59,372 bases of DNA, taken from contig JALSIX010000091.1 in NCBI GenBank assembly GCA_026989655.1, forward strand, positions 1-59,372. The letters are read 5' to 3'. Made by a program: the position numbers and the translations under genes. Position 1 is the first letter of the stretch. The number at the start of each line of letters is the position of its first letter. Under the pieces are notes generated by a model, which saw nothing but the letters and a program-made list of their open reading frames with translations, was not told the DNA's origin and did no database searches. The DNA comes from Caldilineaceae bacterium. GTDB lineage: Bacteria; Chloroflexota; Anaerolineae; Caldilineales; Caldilineaceae. This document shows positions 8,148 to 16,072 of the stretch, piece after piece.

Positions 8148-9083
8148 ATGGAGAACATGGGCAAGACCGTCACCCTGGGCCCCTCCACCGTGGGGGAAGG
8201 CCACCCGGTGTACATCATCGCGGAGATCGGGATCAACCACAACGGCGACCTGGCCATCGCCAAACAGCTCATCGACGCCGCGGTGGTGGCCGGGTGCGAC
8301 GCGGTGAAGTTCCAGAAGCGCACCCCAGAGAAGTGTGTGCCGCCCCAGCAGCGGGACGTCATGCGGGAGACCCCCTGGGGGCCCATGACCTACCTGGACT
8401 ACCGCCATCGGGTGGAGTTCGGCGCCGAGGAGTACGCGGAGATCGACCGCTACTGCCGGGAGCGGGGCATCACCTGGTTTGCCTCGGTGTGGGACGAGGA
8501 GTCGGTGGACTTCCTGGAGGCCTTCGATCCGGTCTGCTACAAGATCCCCTCCGCAGCCCTCACCGATCGGGCCCTCCTCCACCGGGTGAAGGCCACGGGC
8601 CGCCCGGTGATCCTGTCCACCGGCATGTCCACCCTGGAGGAGATCCAGGACGCGGTGGCCTGCCTGGGCACGGAGGACCTCCTCCTCATGCACACCACCA
8701 GCACCTATCCCTGCAAGCCCGAGGAGCTGAACCTGCGGGTGATCGCCACCCTCCAGGCCCATTTCGACTGCCCTGTGGGCTACTCGGGCCACGAGGTGGG
8801 CCTGCAGACCACCTACGCGGCCGTGGCCCTGGGGGCCCGCGCAGTGGAACGACACATCACCCTGGACCGGGCCATGTGGGGCAGCGACCAGGCGGCCTCG
8901 GTGGAGCCCTGGGGCCTCATGCGCCTGGTACGGGACATCCGGATCGTCGAGAAGGCCCTGGGCGATGGCGTGAAGCGGGTCTATGAATCCGAGCTGGCGG
9001 CCCGGGCCCGGCTTCGGCGGGCCCACCCGGCCCCCATCCCCGCGGATGGCCGTCCACGAGCAGGCCTGGTGGCCGCGGACTGA
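8148..9083 (+). CDS. neuB: N-acetylneuraminate/legionaminate-type synthase (NeuB family), barrel only
   Basis: NeuB enzymes condense phosphoenolpyruvate with an N-acyl hexosamine to form a nonulosonic acid. Recognisable segments are YIIAEIGINHNGD, AVKFQKRTPEKCV, the ILSTGMST strand and GYSGHEVG. The protein is about 311 residues and ends shortly after GDGVKRVYESE, so the C-terminal antifreeze-like (SAF) domain of full-length NeuB (about 340-350 residues) is missing. The start could be 8148 (AAGGAAAGG upstream) or 8157. It lies in the methyltransferase-neuA-neuB-maf unit. Which nonulosonate is made cannot be told; the precursor-forming enzymes are not in this window. Confidence 0.9.
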   Translation: MENMGKTVTLGPSTVGEGHPVYIIAEIGINHNGDLAIAKQLIDAAVVAGCDAVKFQKRTPEKCVPPQQRDVMRETPWGPMTYLDYRHRVEFGAEEYAEIDRYCRERGITWFASVWDEESVDFLEAFDPVCYKIPSAALTDRALLHRVKATGRPVILSTGMSTLEEIQDAVACLGTEDLLLMHTTSTYPCKPEELNLRVIATLQAHFDCPVGYSGHEVGLQTTYAAVALGARAVERHITLDRAMWGSDQAASVEPWGLMRLVRDIRIVEKALGDGVKRVYESELAARARLRRAHPAPIPADGRPRAGLVAAD

Positions 9084-9110
9084 GGCCTGCCACACGGGAG
9101 AGACCACACC

Positions 9111-9749
9111 ATGCAGATCTACCTGGACGACCGGATGATCCTCGACACCGACCGGGAGCCCGACCCCGGGCTCTCGGACGCGTCCGGGCTGTTGGCCCTG
9201 ATCGCCCACCTCCAGGCCCAGCTCCAGGCCCAGGGGCGCGTCCTCTGTGGCCTGGAGGTGGACCGTCGCCCCCTCCAGGGCGATTGGGTCCAGGCCCTGG
9301 AGACCCTGCCCGTGGCCCAGGTGTCCACGGTCCACCTCCGCAGCACCGAGATCCGGGCGTTCCTCTCCCGGACCGTGGCCGAGGCCCAGACCTTCCTGGA
9401 ACATCTGGCCCAGGACCTGGTGCGCCTGGCCCAGGCCCTGCGCCGGGGAGAGGACGAGCGCGCGTTCCAGGACCTGCCCCAGGCGGTGGAAGGGCTCCAG
9501 GCCTACGTGACCCTGCTCCAGAGCCTGGTCCAGCAGAGGGCGTTGCCCCTCCAGGAGACCCATCGCCGCGCGGAGAGGCTGGCCACCACCCTGGCCGGCT
9601 GCCTCCAGGCCTGGCAGGACCAGGACTATGTGCTCCTGGCCGACGGTCTCCTCCACCGGCTGGCTCCCGAGGTCCAAGGCCAGCGGAGCTGGCTGGAGGA
9701 GGCCGAACGGATCCTCGCGGAGAACCCGCCTGGGGAGGTGTACCCATGA
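9111..9749 (+). CDS. Unknown helical protein paired with a Maf-type transferase
   Basis: I do not recognise this 212-residue protein. It begins MQIYLDDRMILDTD, has no signal peptide or membrane helix, and is dominated by Leu/Gln/Arg-rich helices from about residue 80 onward (for example FLEHLAQDLVRLAQALRRGEDERAF). Its stop codon overlaps the ATG of the next gene in an ATGA arrangement, so the two are translationally coupled. This suggests a cytoplasmic partner of the Maf protein, perhaps a scaffold or chaperone for flagellin during glycosylation. That role is inferred only from position. Confidence 0.75.
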   Translation: MQIYLDDRMILDTDREPDPGLSDASGLLALIAHLQAQLQAQGRVLCGLEVDRRPLQGDWVQALETLPVAQVSTVHLRSTEIRAFLSRTVAEAQTFLEHLAQDLVRLAQALRRGEDERAFQDLPQAVEGLQAYVTLLQSLVQQRALPLQETHRRAERLATTLAGCLQAWQDQDYVLLADGLLHRLAPEVQGQRSWLEEAERILAENPPGEVYP

Positions 9750-11683
9750 GCCGCCACCGCCGTACCGAGATGCCCGAAGTCGTCCGGGCCAACCTCCGGG
9801 CCCTGCGCCGACGGGCCCGGGGACAGGCCCGGGCCACCGTCTCCGAGCTGGTCCAGTCGGTGGCGCCCCACGTCCAGGTGCGGACCGGCACCCAGGCCCT
9901 TCCCACCCTGGCCGTGCAGGTGGACGGCACCGCGCGCCACCTGCACAGCACGGTGGACCCGGTGGACGAGGCCCGGACCTGGGCCGACCACATGGCGGAA
10001 AGCCAGCCGGACTGGCAGATCGGCCTGGTGTTGGGCTTTGGCCTGGGCTACCATGTGGAGGAGCTGATCCGCCGCTATCCGGACCGGATCCTCCTGGTGG
10101 CCGAGCCGGATCCGGCCGTGTTCCAGGCCGCCCTGACCGCTCGCAACCTGGAGGGCCTGTTGGGGCACGCCAACCTGATGCTCCACGCGGGGAACGACCC
10201 CATCCAGGCCGCGGGCGTGCTCTTCCAGACCCTGCGCTCCCGGATACGGGGCCGGTCCCTGGCCGTCCTGGCCTGGCCCCCTACCCATCGCCTCTGGCCC
10301 GACTACTGGGCCACCTTGCAACAGGAGATGTGGTCCCAGGCCAACGCGGACACGGTGAACCTGGCCACCTACCGTTCCCTGGCCTACCTGTGGCTCCACA
10401 ACATCTTCGCCAACCTGCCCACCAGCGTGGCCGATCCCGGTGTCGGCAGCCTCTTCGGCCGCTTCGCGGGCTACCCGGCCATCCTGGTCTCCGCGGGACC
10501 CTCTCTGGACCGCAACGTGGAGGAGCTGCGGAGGGCCCAGGGCCGGGCCCTGATCGTGGCCGTTCTCCAGGCCGTCCGGACCCTCCAGCGCCACGGCATT
10601 GTCCCCGACCTGATCGTCTCCTTCGACCCCAAGGAGGCCAACTACGCCAAACACTTCGCGGGTCTGGACACCCAGGAGATGTTCCTGGTCTACGCGGAGA
10701 TGCTGGTGCCCCGGATCCTGGCCGAGCACCCCGGCCCCCGCTTCGTCATGGGGCTGGACATCCACCCCCTGCCCCGCTGGATCCACGAGCATCTGGGCGT
10801 GGATAAGGGCACTGTGCGGAGCGGCCCCTCTGTGGCCAACGCGGCCTTCGACCTCCTCCTGCGCCTGGAGTGCGATCCCATCATCCTGGTGGGCCAGGAC
10901 CTGGCCTTCACCGGAAACCGGACCCACGCGACGGATGTGGGCGGCGGGGGCGCCATCAGCCCAGAGCTGTTGGCCCGGGTGGAGCAGAACCCCGGGGAGT
11001 ACACCTGGGTGGAGGACATCCACGGCCAGCGGCTCCTGACCAACCGGGCCATGCTGGGCATGAAGGCCTGGTTCGAGGAGACCCTGGATGTGTTGGGGGG
11101 GCGGCACCGGGTGATCGACGCCACCGAGGGCGGCGCGTACATCCGGGGCACCCAGGTCCAGAGCCTGGCCCAGGCCCTGGACCAACACTGCCCAGAGCCC
11201 TTCCAACCCCGGCAGATGCTGGACGTCGTCCACGGGGAGGAAAGCGGTCGCCTCCAGGAGATGGACCTGGCCGGTTCCCTGGGCCGGCTCTGGGGCGACC
11301 TGGACCGGGAGCTGGACGAGGTCCAGCGCCTGGCCCTGGAGGCCGGCAAGGTCCTGCGGGGGCTCGACCGGGCCCTGGAGGCCCAGGAGCTGAGCCAGCG
11401 GAAGTTCGAGCGCTTCTACCGCCGGATCCGAGGGCTGGACCGCTCCATGAGCCGTCTGGAGATGGCCAACCAGGTGCTCCCGGTGGCCATCCGCCACCAG
11501 GTGGACGCGGTGAACCGGCTGGCCCAGGAGTTCCTGAGCGAGTCCGAGCTGGCAGCCCGAGCCCGTTACTTCATCGAGATCTACACGGGGCTGTTCCACG
11601 CGGCGGGCGAGGCCGCGGCCACCATCCAGGGGATGTTGGCCGACTTGGGGTACATCTCCTCGTCGGACGGGACCGGAGCCTGA
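9746..11683 (+). CDS. Maf-type motility accessory factor (DUF115), putative flagellin nonulosonate transferase
   Basis: The 645-residue protein has the Maf/DUF115 core: a region with GLGYHVEELIRRYPDRILLVAEPDPAVF (about 95-130) followed by the DUF115 block. That block includes YPAILVSAGPSLDRN, IVAVLQAVRTLQRHGIVPDLIVSFDP and IILVGQDLAFTGNRTHA. Maf proteins are cytoplasmic glycosyltransferases that transfer CMP-activated pseudaminic or legionaminic acid to flagellin before export. The start overlaps the upstream stop (ATGA at 9746-9749). Together with neuA and neuB directly upstream and fliC directly downstream, this strongly suggests flagellin glycosylation. A hairpin at 11728 ends the unit. 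Confidence 0.88.
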   Translation: MSRHRRTEMPEVVRANLRALRRRARGQARATVSELVQSVAPHVQVRTGTQALPTLAVQVDGTARHLHSTVDPVDEARTWADHMAESQPDWQIGLVLGFGLGYHVEELIRRYPDRILLVAEPDPAVFQAALTARNLEGLLGHANLMLHAGNDPIQAAGVLFQTLRSRIRGRSLAVLAWPPTHRLWPDYWATLQQEMWSQANADTVNLATYRSLAYLWLHNIFANLPTSVADPGVGSLFGRFAGYPAILVSAGPSLDRNVEELRRAQGRALIVAVLQAVRTLQRHGIVPDLIVSFDPKEANYAKHFAGLDTQEMFLVYAEMLVPRILAEHPGPRFVMGLDIHPLPRWIHEHLGVDKGTVRSGPSVANAAFDLLLRLECDPIILVGQDLAFTGNRTHATDVGGGGAISPELLARVEQNPGEYTWVEDIHGQRLLTNRAMLGMKAWFEETLDVLGGRHRVIDATEGGAYIRGTQVQSLAQALDQHCPEPFQPRQMLDVVHGEESGRLQEMDLAGSLGRLWGDLDRELDEVQRLALEAGKVLRGLDRALEAQELSQRKFERFYRRIRGLDRSMSRLEMANQVLPVAIRHQVDAVNRLAQEFLSESELAARARYFIEIYTGLFHAAGEAAATIQGMLADLGYISSSDGTGA

Positions 11684-11727
11684 GCGCAGGAACCCGGATG
11701 GCCGGACTCCTGTTGCCAAAAGGACAG

Positions 11728-11760
11728 AGGGGCCTCGCGGCCGCGCCGCGGGGCCCCTTT
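11728..11760 (+). terminator. Terminator of the glycosylation operon
   Basis: The arms 11728-11740 and 11746-11758 pair over 13 bp with one G-U pair and a 5-base loop, followed by a short TTT. It lies 45 bases after the Maf stop codon. Confidence 0.75.
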
Positions 11761-11874
11761 CGCGTGGACCCAGGCTCCCCCCATCCGTCTGGGGGGGCCA
11801 GGGACACAGCCACAGGGGTGCGGAGGACGTTGGACCCGAGGGCGCCTTCTGCCCGGGCTTCGATCCCCGGGGAC

Positions 11875-11909
11875 AAAAAACCGGTGGGGGACCTCCTTGT
11901 CCCCCACCG
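11875..11909 (-). terminator. Rho-independent terminator of fliC
   Basis: On the minus strand an 11-bp perfect stem (11909-11899 with 11892-11882) and a 6-base loop are followed by a run of six T residues (11880-11875). This is a textbook terminator placed 69 bases after the flagellin stop codon. Confidence 0.92.
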
Positions 11910-11977
11910 AGCGAAGGGATATCGGGTATCGAACCGAAGCGAGCCTGCTTGGGCGTGGCCCGTATCCTCGGATCCGA

Positions 11978-13225
11978 TTACCGGAACAGGGAGAGCAGGG
12001 CCTGGGGCGCCTGGTTGGCCTGGGCCAACATGGCGGTGGCCGTCTGCTGCAGGATCTGGAACTTGGTGGCCTCCAACTGGCTCATGGCCATGTCCGCGTT
12101 CATGATCCGGTTGAACGCGGCCTCCGTGTTCACCTGGGCCTCGGCCAGGGTCTCCTCCTTGAAGCTCAGACGGCTGGCCAGGGCCCCCAGGGATTGCAGG
12201 CGCTCGGAGACCGTGTCGATGGCGTCGTCCAGGGTCTGCATGGCGGACTCCGCGTTGATCGCGTTGGAGACGTCGCCGTTCCAGTCGCCGCCGCGGGTGT
12301 AGGTGAAGTTGAACTTGCCCACGTCCCCGGCATCGGGCGTGGTGAAGTCGTCCAGGTCGATGGTGATCTGGACGCCGTTGCCCAGGTTCACGGCCACGCC
12401 GGCCGCGGTCACGTTCACCGTCTTGGACATCAGGAGCACACCGCCGGAGTAGAAGCCGATCTGGGTGCCGCTCTTGGTGAAGAGCTTGACCGTGCTGCCG
12501 CCGCCCGTGGAGCTGCCCAGGGTGACCTCCACGTAGTAGTCGCCGGTGGCCAGTTCCACGCCGGTGACCGCGGTGGAGACGAAGGCGGAGTTCACCGCGC
12601 CCGCGGTGGCGGTGCTGGTGGCACCGGTGGACTGGATCAGGTTCAGGGAGCCCTTGGTCACGCTGGCCGCGGAGGCCCCGATGCCCAGGGACTTCGCGTC
12701 CACCGCGCCGAACTTGCCCGCGCTGAGGATGGTGGTCTCGCCGGCCTCGGCGCCGGTCTGGAAGTAGAGCTTGTTGTTGGTGAAGCCGGCCAGACCGTCC
12801 AGGAGCTTCTGCCCGTTCCAGGTGGTCTGGTCGACGATGTCGTTGATCTCCTTGGTGTACTCCACCAGCTGCTGCTGGATCGCGCTGCGCTCGCTGGCGC
12901 CCAGGGTGTCGCTGGCCGCCTGCTCCGCCTTGTTGCGCATCTCGATGAGGATGTCCTGGATCTTGGTGAGGCCGGCCTCCGCAACGCTCATGAGGTTCCG
13001 GGCATCGCCGATGTTGTCCAGGGCCACCTTCAGGTTCTCGTTGCGCTGGCGGAAGGTGGTGGCGATGGTGAGGCCCGCCGGGTCATCGCCCGCGCTGTTG
13101 ATGCGTCGGCCCGTGGCCAGACGGAGCTGGTAGATGCCCAGCTTGGTGTTCACCCGGTTCAGGCTGTTCAGGGCGTTCAGGGCGCCGATGTTGCTGTTGA
13201 TTCGAGTGAAATCTGCGACGGCCAT
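11978..13225 (-). CDS. fliC: Flagellin, filament subunit
   Basis: The protein has 415 residues. The N-terminal D0/D1 region (INSNIGALNALNSLNRVNTKLG, LATGRRINSAGDDPAGLTIA) and the C-terminal D1/D0 region (AESAMQTLDDAIDTVSERLQ, IMNADMAMSQLEATKFQILQQ, ending LLSLFR) are fully conserved. The middle, about residues 150-320, is Thr/Ser/Gly/Ala-rich with many surface Ser and Thr that could carry O-glycans. AAAGGAGTG precedes the ATG. It is a single gene with its own terminator. The upstream region (13226-13752) is unusually long. Glycosylation is inferred from the adjacent neuA-neuB-maf unit. Confidence 0.97.
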   Translation of the reverse strand: MAVADFTRINSNIGALNALNSLNRVNTKLGIYQLRLATGRRINSAGDDPAGLTIATTFRQRNENLKVALDNIGDARNLMSVAEAGLTKIQDILIEMRNKAEQAASDTLGASERSAIQQQLVEYTKEINDIVDQTTWNGQKLLDGLAGFTNNKLYFQTGAEAGETTILSAGKFGAVDAKSLGIGASAASVTKGSLNLIQSTGATSTATAGAVNSAFVSTAVTGVELATGDYYVEVTLGSSTGGGSTVKLFTKSGTQIGFYSGGVLLMSKTVNVTAAGVAVNLGNGVQITIDLDDFTTPDAGDVGKFNFTYTRGGDWNGDVSNAINAESAMQTLDDAIDTVSERLQSLGALASRLSFKEETLAEAQVNTEAAFNRIMNADMAMSQLEATKFQILQQTATAMLAQANQAPQALLSLFR

Positions 13226-13752
13226 GGTTCACTCCTTTGCTTTGCTCGTGAGGTTCTTTGGGATCTTTTCGTGGAAGGTCTTGAAAGGTGAGCCTGGATG
13301 GATGTCGACGGACTTCTGTGTGAAAGGACGGTTGGACGGCTATCTGGACCCAACGGCCCAGCAATCACGGGGACGCATCCACGGCGGATGCATCCGAACG
13401 AGAGCGGCACGGCTGCGGGACGATACGGACATGGATTCGGACGGTCTCACACCTCCTTGGAGAGCACTCCCCAGACGGCGCTGGCCTCACACATGGTCTC
13501 GGCTCCCGGGCCAGGTGCCCGTGGACCGCTACCATTTCCCCTATCGGAGGGTGTGCTGCCAGGGTGCATAGTACTTCGGATAGGGGCTTTTGCGTAGGCC
13601 AAAACCAGTTCTTCTGCAGGGCTACGGAACGGTGCAGCCGGGATTACGGAGCGTTTATGGCCGGGTTATCCGAGCGAGTGGGGCCCATCCCTATAATGGC
13701 CACAGAGCATCGACCGCGACGGCTCGTCCCAGGAGGATAGCGAGAGGTGGTC
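13226..13752. other. Long divergent non-coding region between fliC and the glycosidase-like gene
   Basis: About 520 bases without a credible gene. It contains a TATAAT at 13692-13697 (plus), a small hairpin at 13375-13391, and an inverted repeat of 8 bp at 13538-13545/13579-13586. I could not find a convincing sigma-28 or sigma-54 promoter for fliC, although one must lie here. Confidence 0.6.
13692..13697 (+). promoter_or_regulatory. Possible -10 element of the basal-body operon
   Basis: An exact TATAAT lies about 55 bases upstream of the first gene of the long flagellar operon. No recognisable -35 hexamer is found at 16-18 bases, so an activator or a different sigma factor may be needed. 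Confidence 0.4.
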
Positions 13753-15102
13753 ATGGTTTCCCCGGTACAAAACCTGCCCAGCCCCGAGGCGACGGCCTCG
13801 ACGGGCCCTGATGCCCAAGGGACCTCAGAGGCCTCCATCCCTCTGGAGTTCGCCCAGGTCCTGGCTGCCACGGTTCGGCAACAGGCCCAACAGGCCCTGC
13901 TGAGGGTGGGAGGCCTCCAGCCCTTCCAGCAGATGGGCTTCCTGCAGGCTCCCCTGACCTACGGGATCCCCCGTTTCCTGGTGCGGCGCTGGCAGCCCCT
14001 CTCGGCTCGGGAAGGCCCCCTGGAGGCCGCGTCGTCATCGCCTTCGGCCCCGGCCCCTGTGGCCCAGGGGCCGGGCCAGCAGCCGGACGCGGCCCCCCTG
14101 TCCAGGGGAGAGGGGCCGGGAGGCGAGGCCATGGTCCCGTCTCCTGGGCTCGGCCCGCTGGAACGCGCGCCCGGTCCGGTGCCGGTGGAGGGACCCCAGG
14201 GCGTGCGTCCCCTGCCCCTGGACGCGTTCCCCCGTCCACCGGGTGACAACGGCCGGGGGATCCACTGGATCCCCACACCCCGCCAGTCCCGGGAGGTGAT
14301 CGACAAGTACATCCGGGAGATCGAGCAGATGGGCGTCAAATGGGTGACCTTTCTGAACGACGGCACCCAGATCGGGGACAACGACTACCTGGTGGAGCAG
14401 TTGGTCCGCCGGGGCATCGAGCCCATCATGCGGGTCTACACGGACGGGGGCGCGCCCATCCAGGGCGATCTGGAGGCTCTGGTGCGCCATTACCGGGCCA
14501 AAGGGGTGCGCTACTTCCAGCTCTACAACGAGCCCAACCTGCGCATCGAGAACCAGGGCCAGCCTCCGGATCCGGTGCGCTACGTGGACAAATGGCTGCC
14601 GGCCGCGCGCACGGTGATAGCGGCCGGTGGGTTTCCGGGCTTTGGCTCCCTGAGCCCCACGCCGGGCCTGGCTCCCGGCGCCGCACCCGGCGACATGGAC
14701 GATCTGGCCTTCCTGCGGCAGGCGGTGCAGGAGATCCGACGCCGGGGCGCGGAGGACGTGCTGGCCCGTAGCTGGCTCAGCGTCCACAACTACGGGGCCG
14801 AGTTCCTCCGGATCCGGGAGTACGACCGGGTCCTCCGGGAGGAGCTGGGCTGGAGCATGCCCCAGATCGGCACCGAGGCCGGCATCTACCCCGGCGAGAA
14901 CCTGTCCGAGGAGGCCGCAGCCCGCATCGTGGCCGATGCCTATCGCTATCTCCCCCAACGGGAGCCCTACTACTTCGCGTATACCTACTGGATCGTCGCC
15001 AATGAGACCGGGCTGGGGCCCGCGGATCCGGCCTGGGACCACCAGGCCCTCTTCCGTCCCGACGGCTCCACCAGCCCCCTGGTCGCCATCCTGAAGGGTT
15101 GA
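13753..15102 (+). CDS. Clan-A glycoside-hydrolase-like TIM-barrel protein at the head of the flagellar operon
   Basis: This protein has 449 residues. Residues 1-155 are low-complexity (Pro/Ala/Gly) with one helical patch (FAQVLAATVRQQAQQAL). From about 165 a TIM barrel begins with DNGRGIHWIP. Candidate catalytic acids are Glu260 in YNEPN (acid/base, end of strand 4) and Glu375 in GTEAG (nucleophile, strand 7), the layout of clan GH-A retaining glycosidases. There is no signal peptide, so export might use the flagellar type III route; this is inference. flgC follows 38 bases later, in the slot normally filled by flgB. ATG 13753 is used; GTG 13747, 10 bases after AGGAGG, is an alternative. The substrate is unknown. 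Confidence 0.8.
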   Translation: MVSPVQNLPSPEATASTGPDAQGTSEASIPLEFAQVLAATVRQQAQQALLRVGGLQPFQQMGFLQAPLTYGIPRFLVRRWQPLSAREGPLEAASSSPSAPAPVAQGPGQQPDAAPLSRGEGPGGEAMVPSPGLGPLERAPGPVPVEGPQGVRPLPLDAFPRPPGDNGRGIHWIPTPRQSREVIDKYIREIEQMGVKWVTFLNDGTQIGDNDYLVEQLVRRGIEPIMRVYTDGGAPIQGDLEALVRHYRAKGVRYFQLYNEPNLRIENQGQPPDPVRYVDKWLPAARTVIAAGGFPGFGSLSPTPGLAPGAAPGDMDDLAFLRQAVQEIRRRGAEDVLARSWLSVHNYGAEFLRIREYDRVLREELGWSMPQIGTEAGIYPGENLSEEAAARIVADAYRYLPQREPYYFAYTYWIVANETGLGPADPAWDHQALFRPDGSTSPLVAILKG

Positions 15103-15140
15103 GCAGCACCCGTGAGGTCGAACCGTGGAGGTGGACAGCC

Positions 15141-15599
15141 ATGAGCCTCTATCGAGCGTTGCGCATCAGCGCCTCGGCCCTGACGGCCGAACGTCTGCGC
15201 ATGGACGTGATCAGCAACAACATCGCGAACAGCCAGACCACCCGCACCGCCCAGGGGGGACCCTACCGTCGGAAGGTGGTGGTCTTCGCCCCCCAGGACG
15301 GCCGCCGTGCGCCGGTCTTCTTCGTGCCTCCCTTCCGTCGGTCCGGGGATCCGGCCGAGCTGCAGGGGCTGGCCGGTGTGCGGGTCCAGGCCATCCAGGA
15401 GGTGGAGGAGGAGCCCATCCGGGTGTACGAGCCCTCCCACCCGGACGCGGACGAGGACGGCTATGTGGAGTACCCCAACGTGGACATCACCACCGAGATC
15501 GTGGACCTGATGGCGGCCAGCCGGGCCTACCAGGCCAACGTGACGGTGATCCAGACGGCCAAGACCACGGCCCAGGCCGCTCTGGACATCGGCCGCTAG
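15141..15599 (+). CDS. flgC: Flagellar proximal rod protein FlgC
   Basis: FlgC is a proximal rod subunit of the basal body. The 152 residues start MSLYRALRISASALTAERLRMDVISNNIANSQT and end with the rod-protein C-terminal helix (EIVDLMAASRAYQANVTVIQTAK). The segment EPSHPDADEDGYVEYPNV is diagnostic for FlgC. GGAGGTGG lies 6 bases before the ATG. The gene is followed by fliE and fliF as usual. Its normal partner flgB is not immediately upstream but is found after the transglycosylase gene, about 6.4 kb away. Confidence 0.95.
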   Translation: MSLYRALRISASALTAERLRMDVISNNIANSQTTRTAQGGPYRRKVVVFAPQDGRRAPVFFVPPFRRSGDPAELQGLAGVRVQAIQEVEEEPIRVYEPSHPDADEDGYVEYPNVDITTEIVDLMAASRAYQANVTVIQTAKTTAQAALDIGR

Positions 15600-15671
15600 C
15601 TTCGGCCGCCGTGCCCGGTCCCAGGATCGCAGCAGCCCCCTTGAGCGGGGTGTCGAGACAGGAGGAGAGCC

Positions 15672-15986
15672 ATGAGCATCGATCCCACCCGGTGGATCCA
15701 GGGCGTGGAGCAGTTCGGGGAGATGGACCGGGCCCTGGGGCGGCCTGTCGGCGCGAGCCAGGTGGCCCAGGACATGGCCTACTTCATCGGCCAGGCCATC
15801 GAACGCCTGGACGCCAGCCAGAAGGCCGCGGACCAGGGCATCGTGCGCCTGGTGGCCGGGGAGCCGGTGGACCTCCACCAGGTCATGCTCCAGACCGAGG
15901 AGGCCCTGGTGAACCTGAACCTGGCCCTCCAGATCCGCAACAAGATCATCCAGGCCTACCAGGAGATCCAGCGCATGCAGCTGTAG
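15672..15986 (+). CDS. fliE: Flagellar hook-basal body complex protein FliE
   Basis: FliE joins the MS ring to the rod and is one of the first proteins exported. The small helical protein (104 residues) carries the family's C-terminal pattern: DLHQVMLQTEEALVNLNLALQIRNKIIQAYQEIQRMQL. AGGAGGAGAG precedes the ATG. Its position between flgC and fliF is the conserved order. Confidence 0.94.
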   Translation: MSIDPTRWIQGVEQFGEMDRALGRPVGASQVAQDMAYFIGQAIERLDASQKAADQGIVRLVAGEPVDLHQVMLQTEEALVNLNLALQIRNKIIQAYQEIQRMQL

Positions 15987-16072
15987 GCCGTCCTCCCTCC
16001 TGGAAGATGGGCCCGTCGGACATCCCTGTGGCGTCGACGCCACAGGCCAAGCCCACAAGGTGACCTTCGGCC

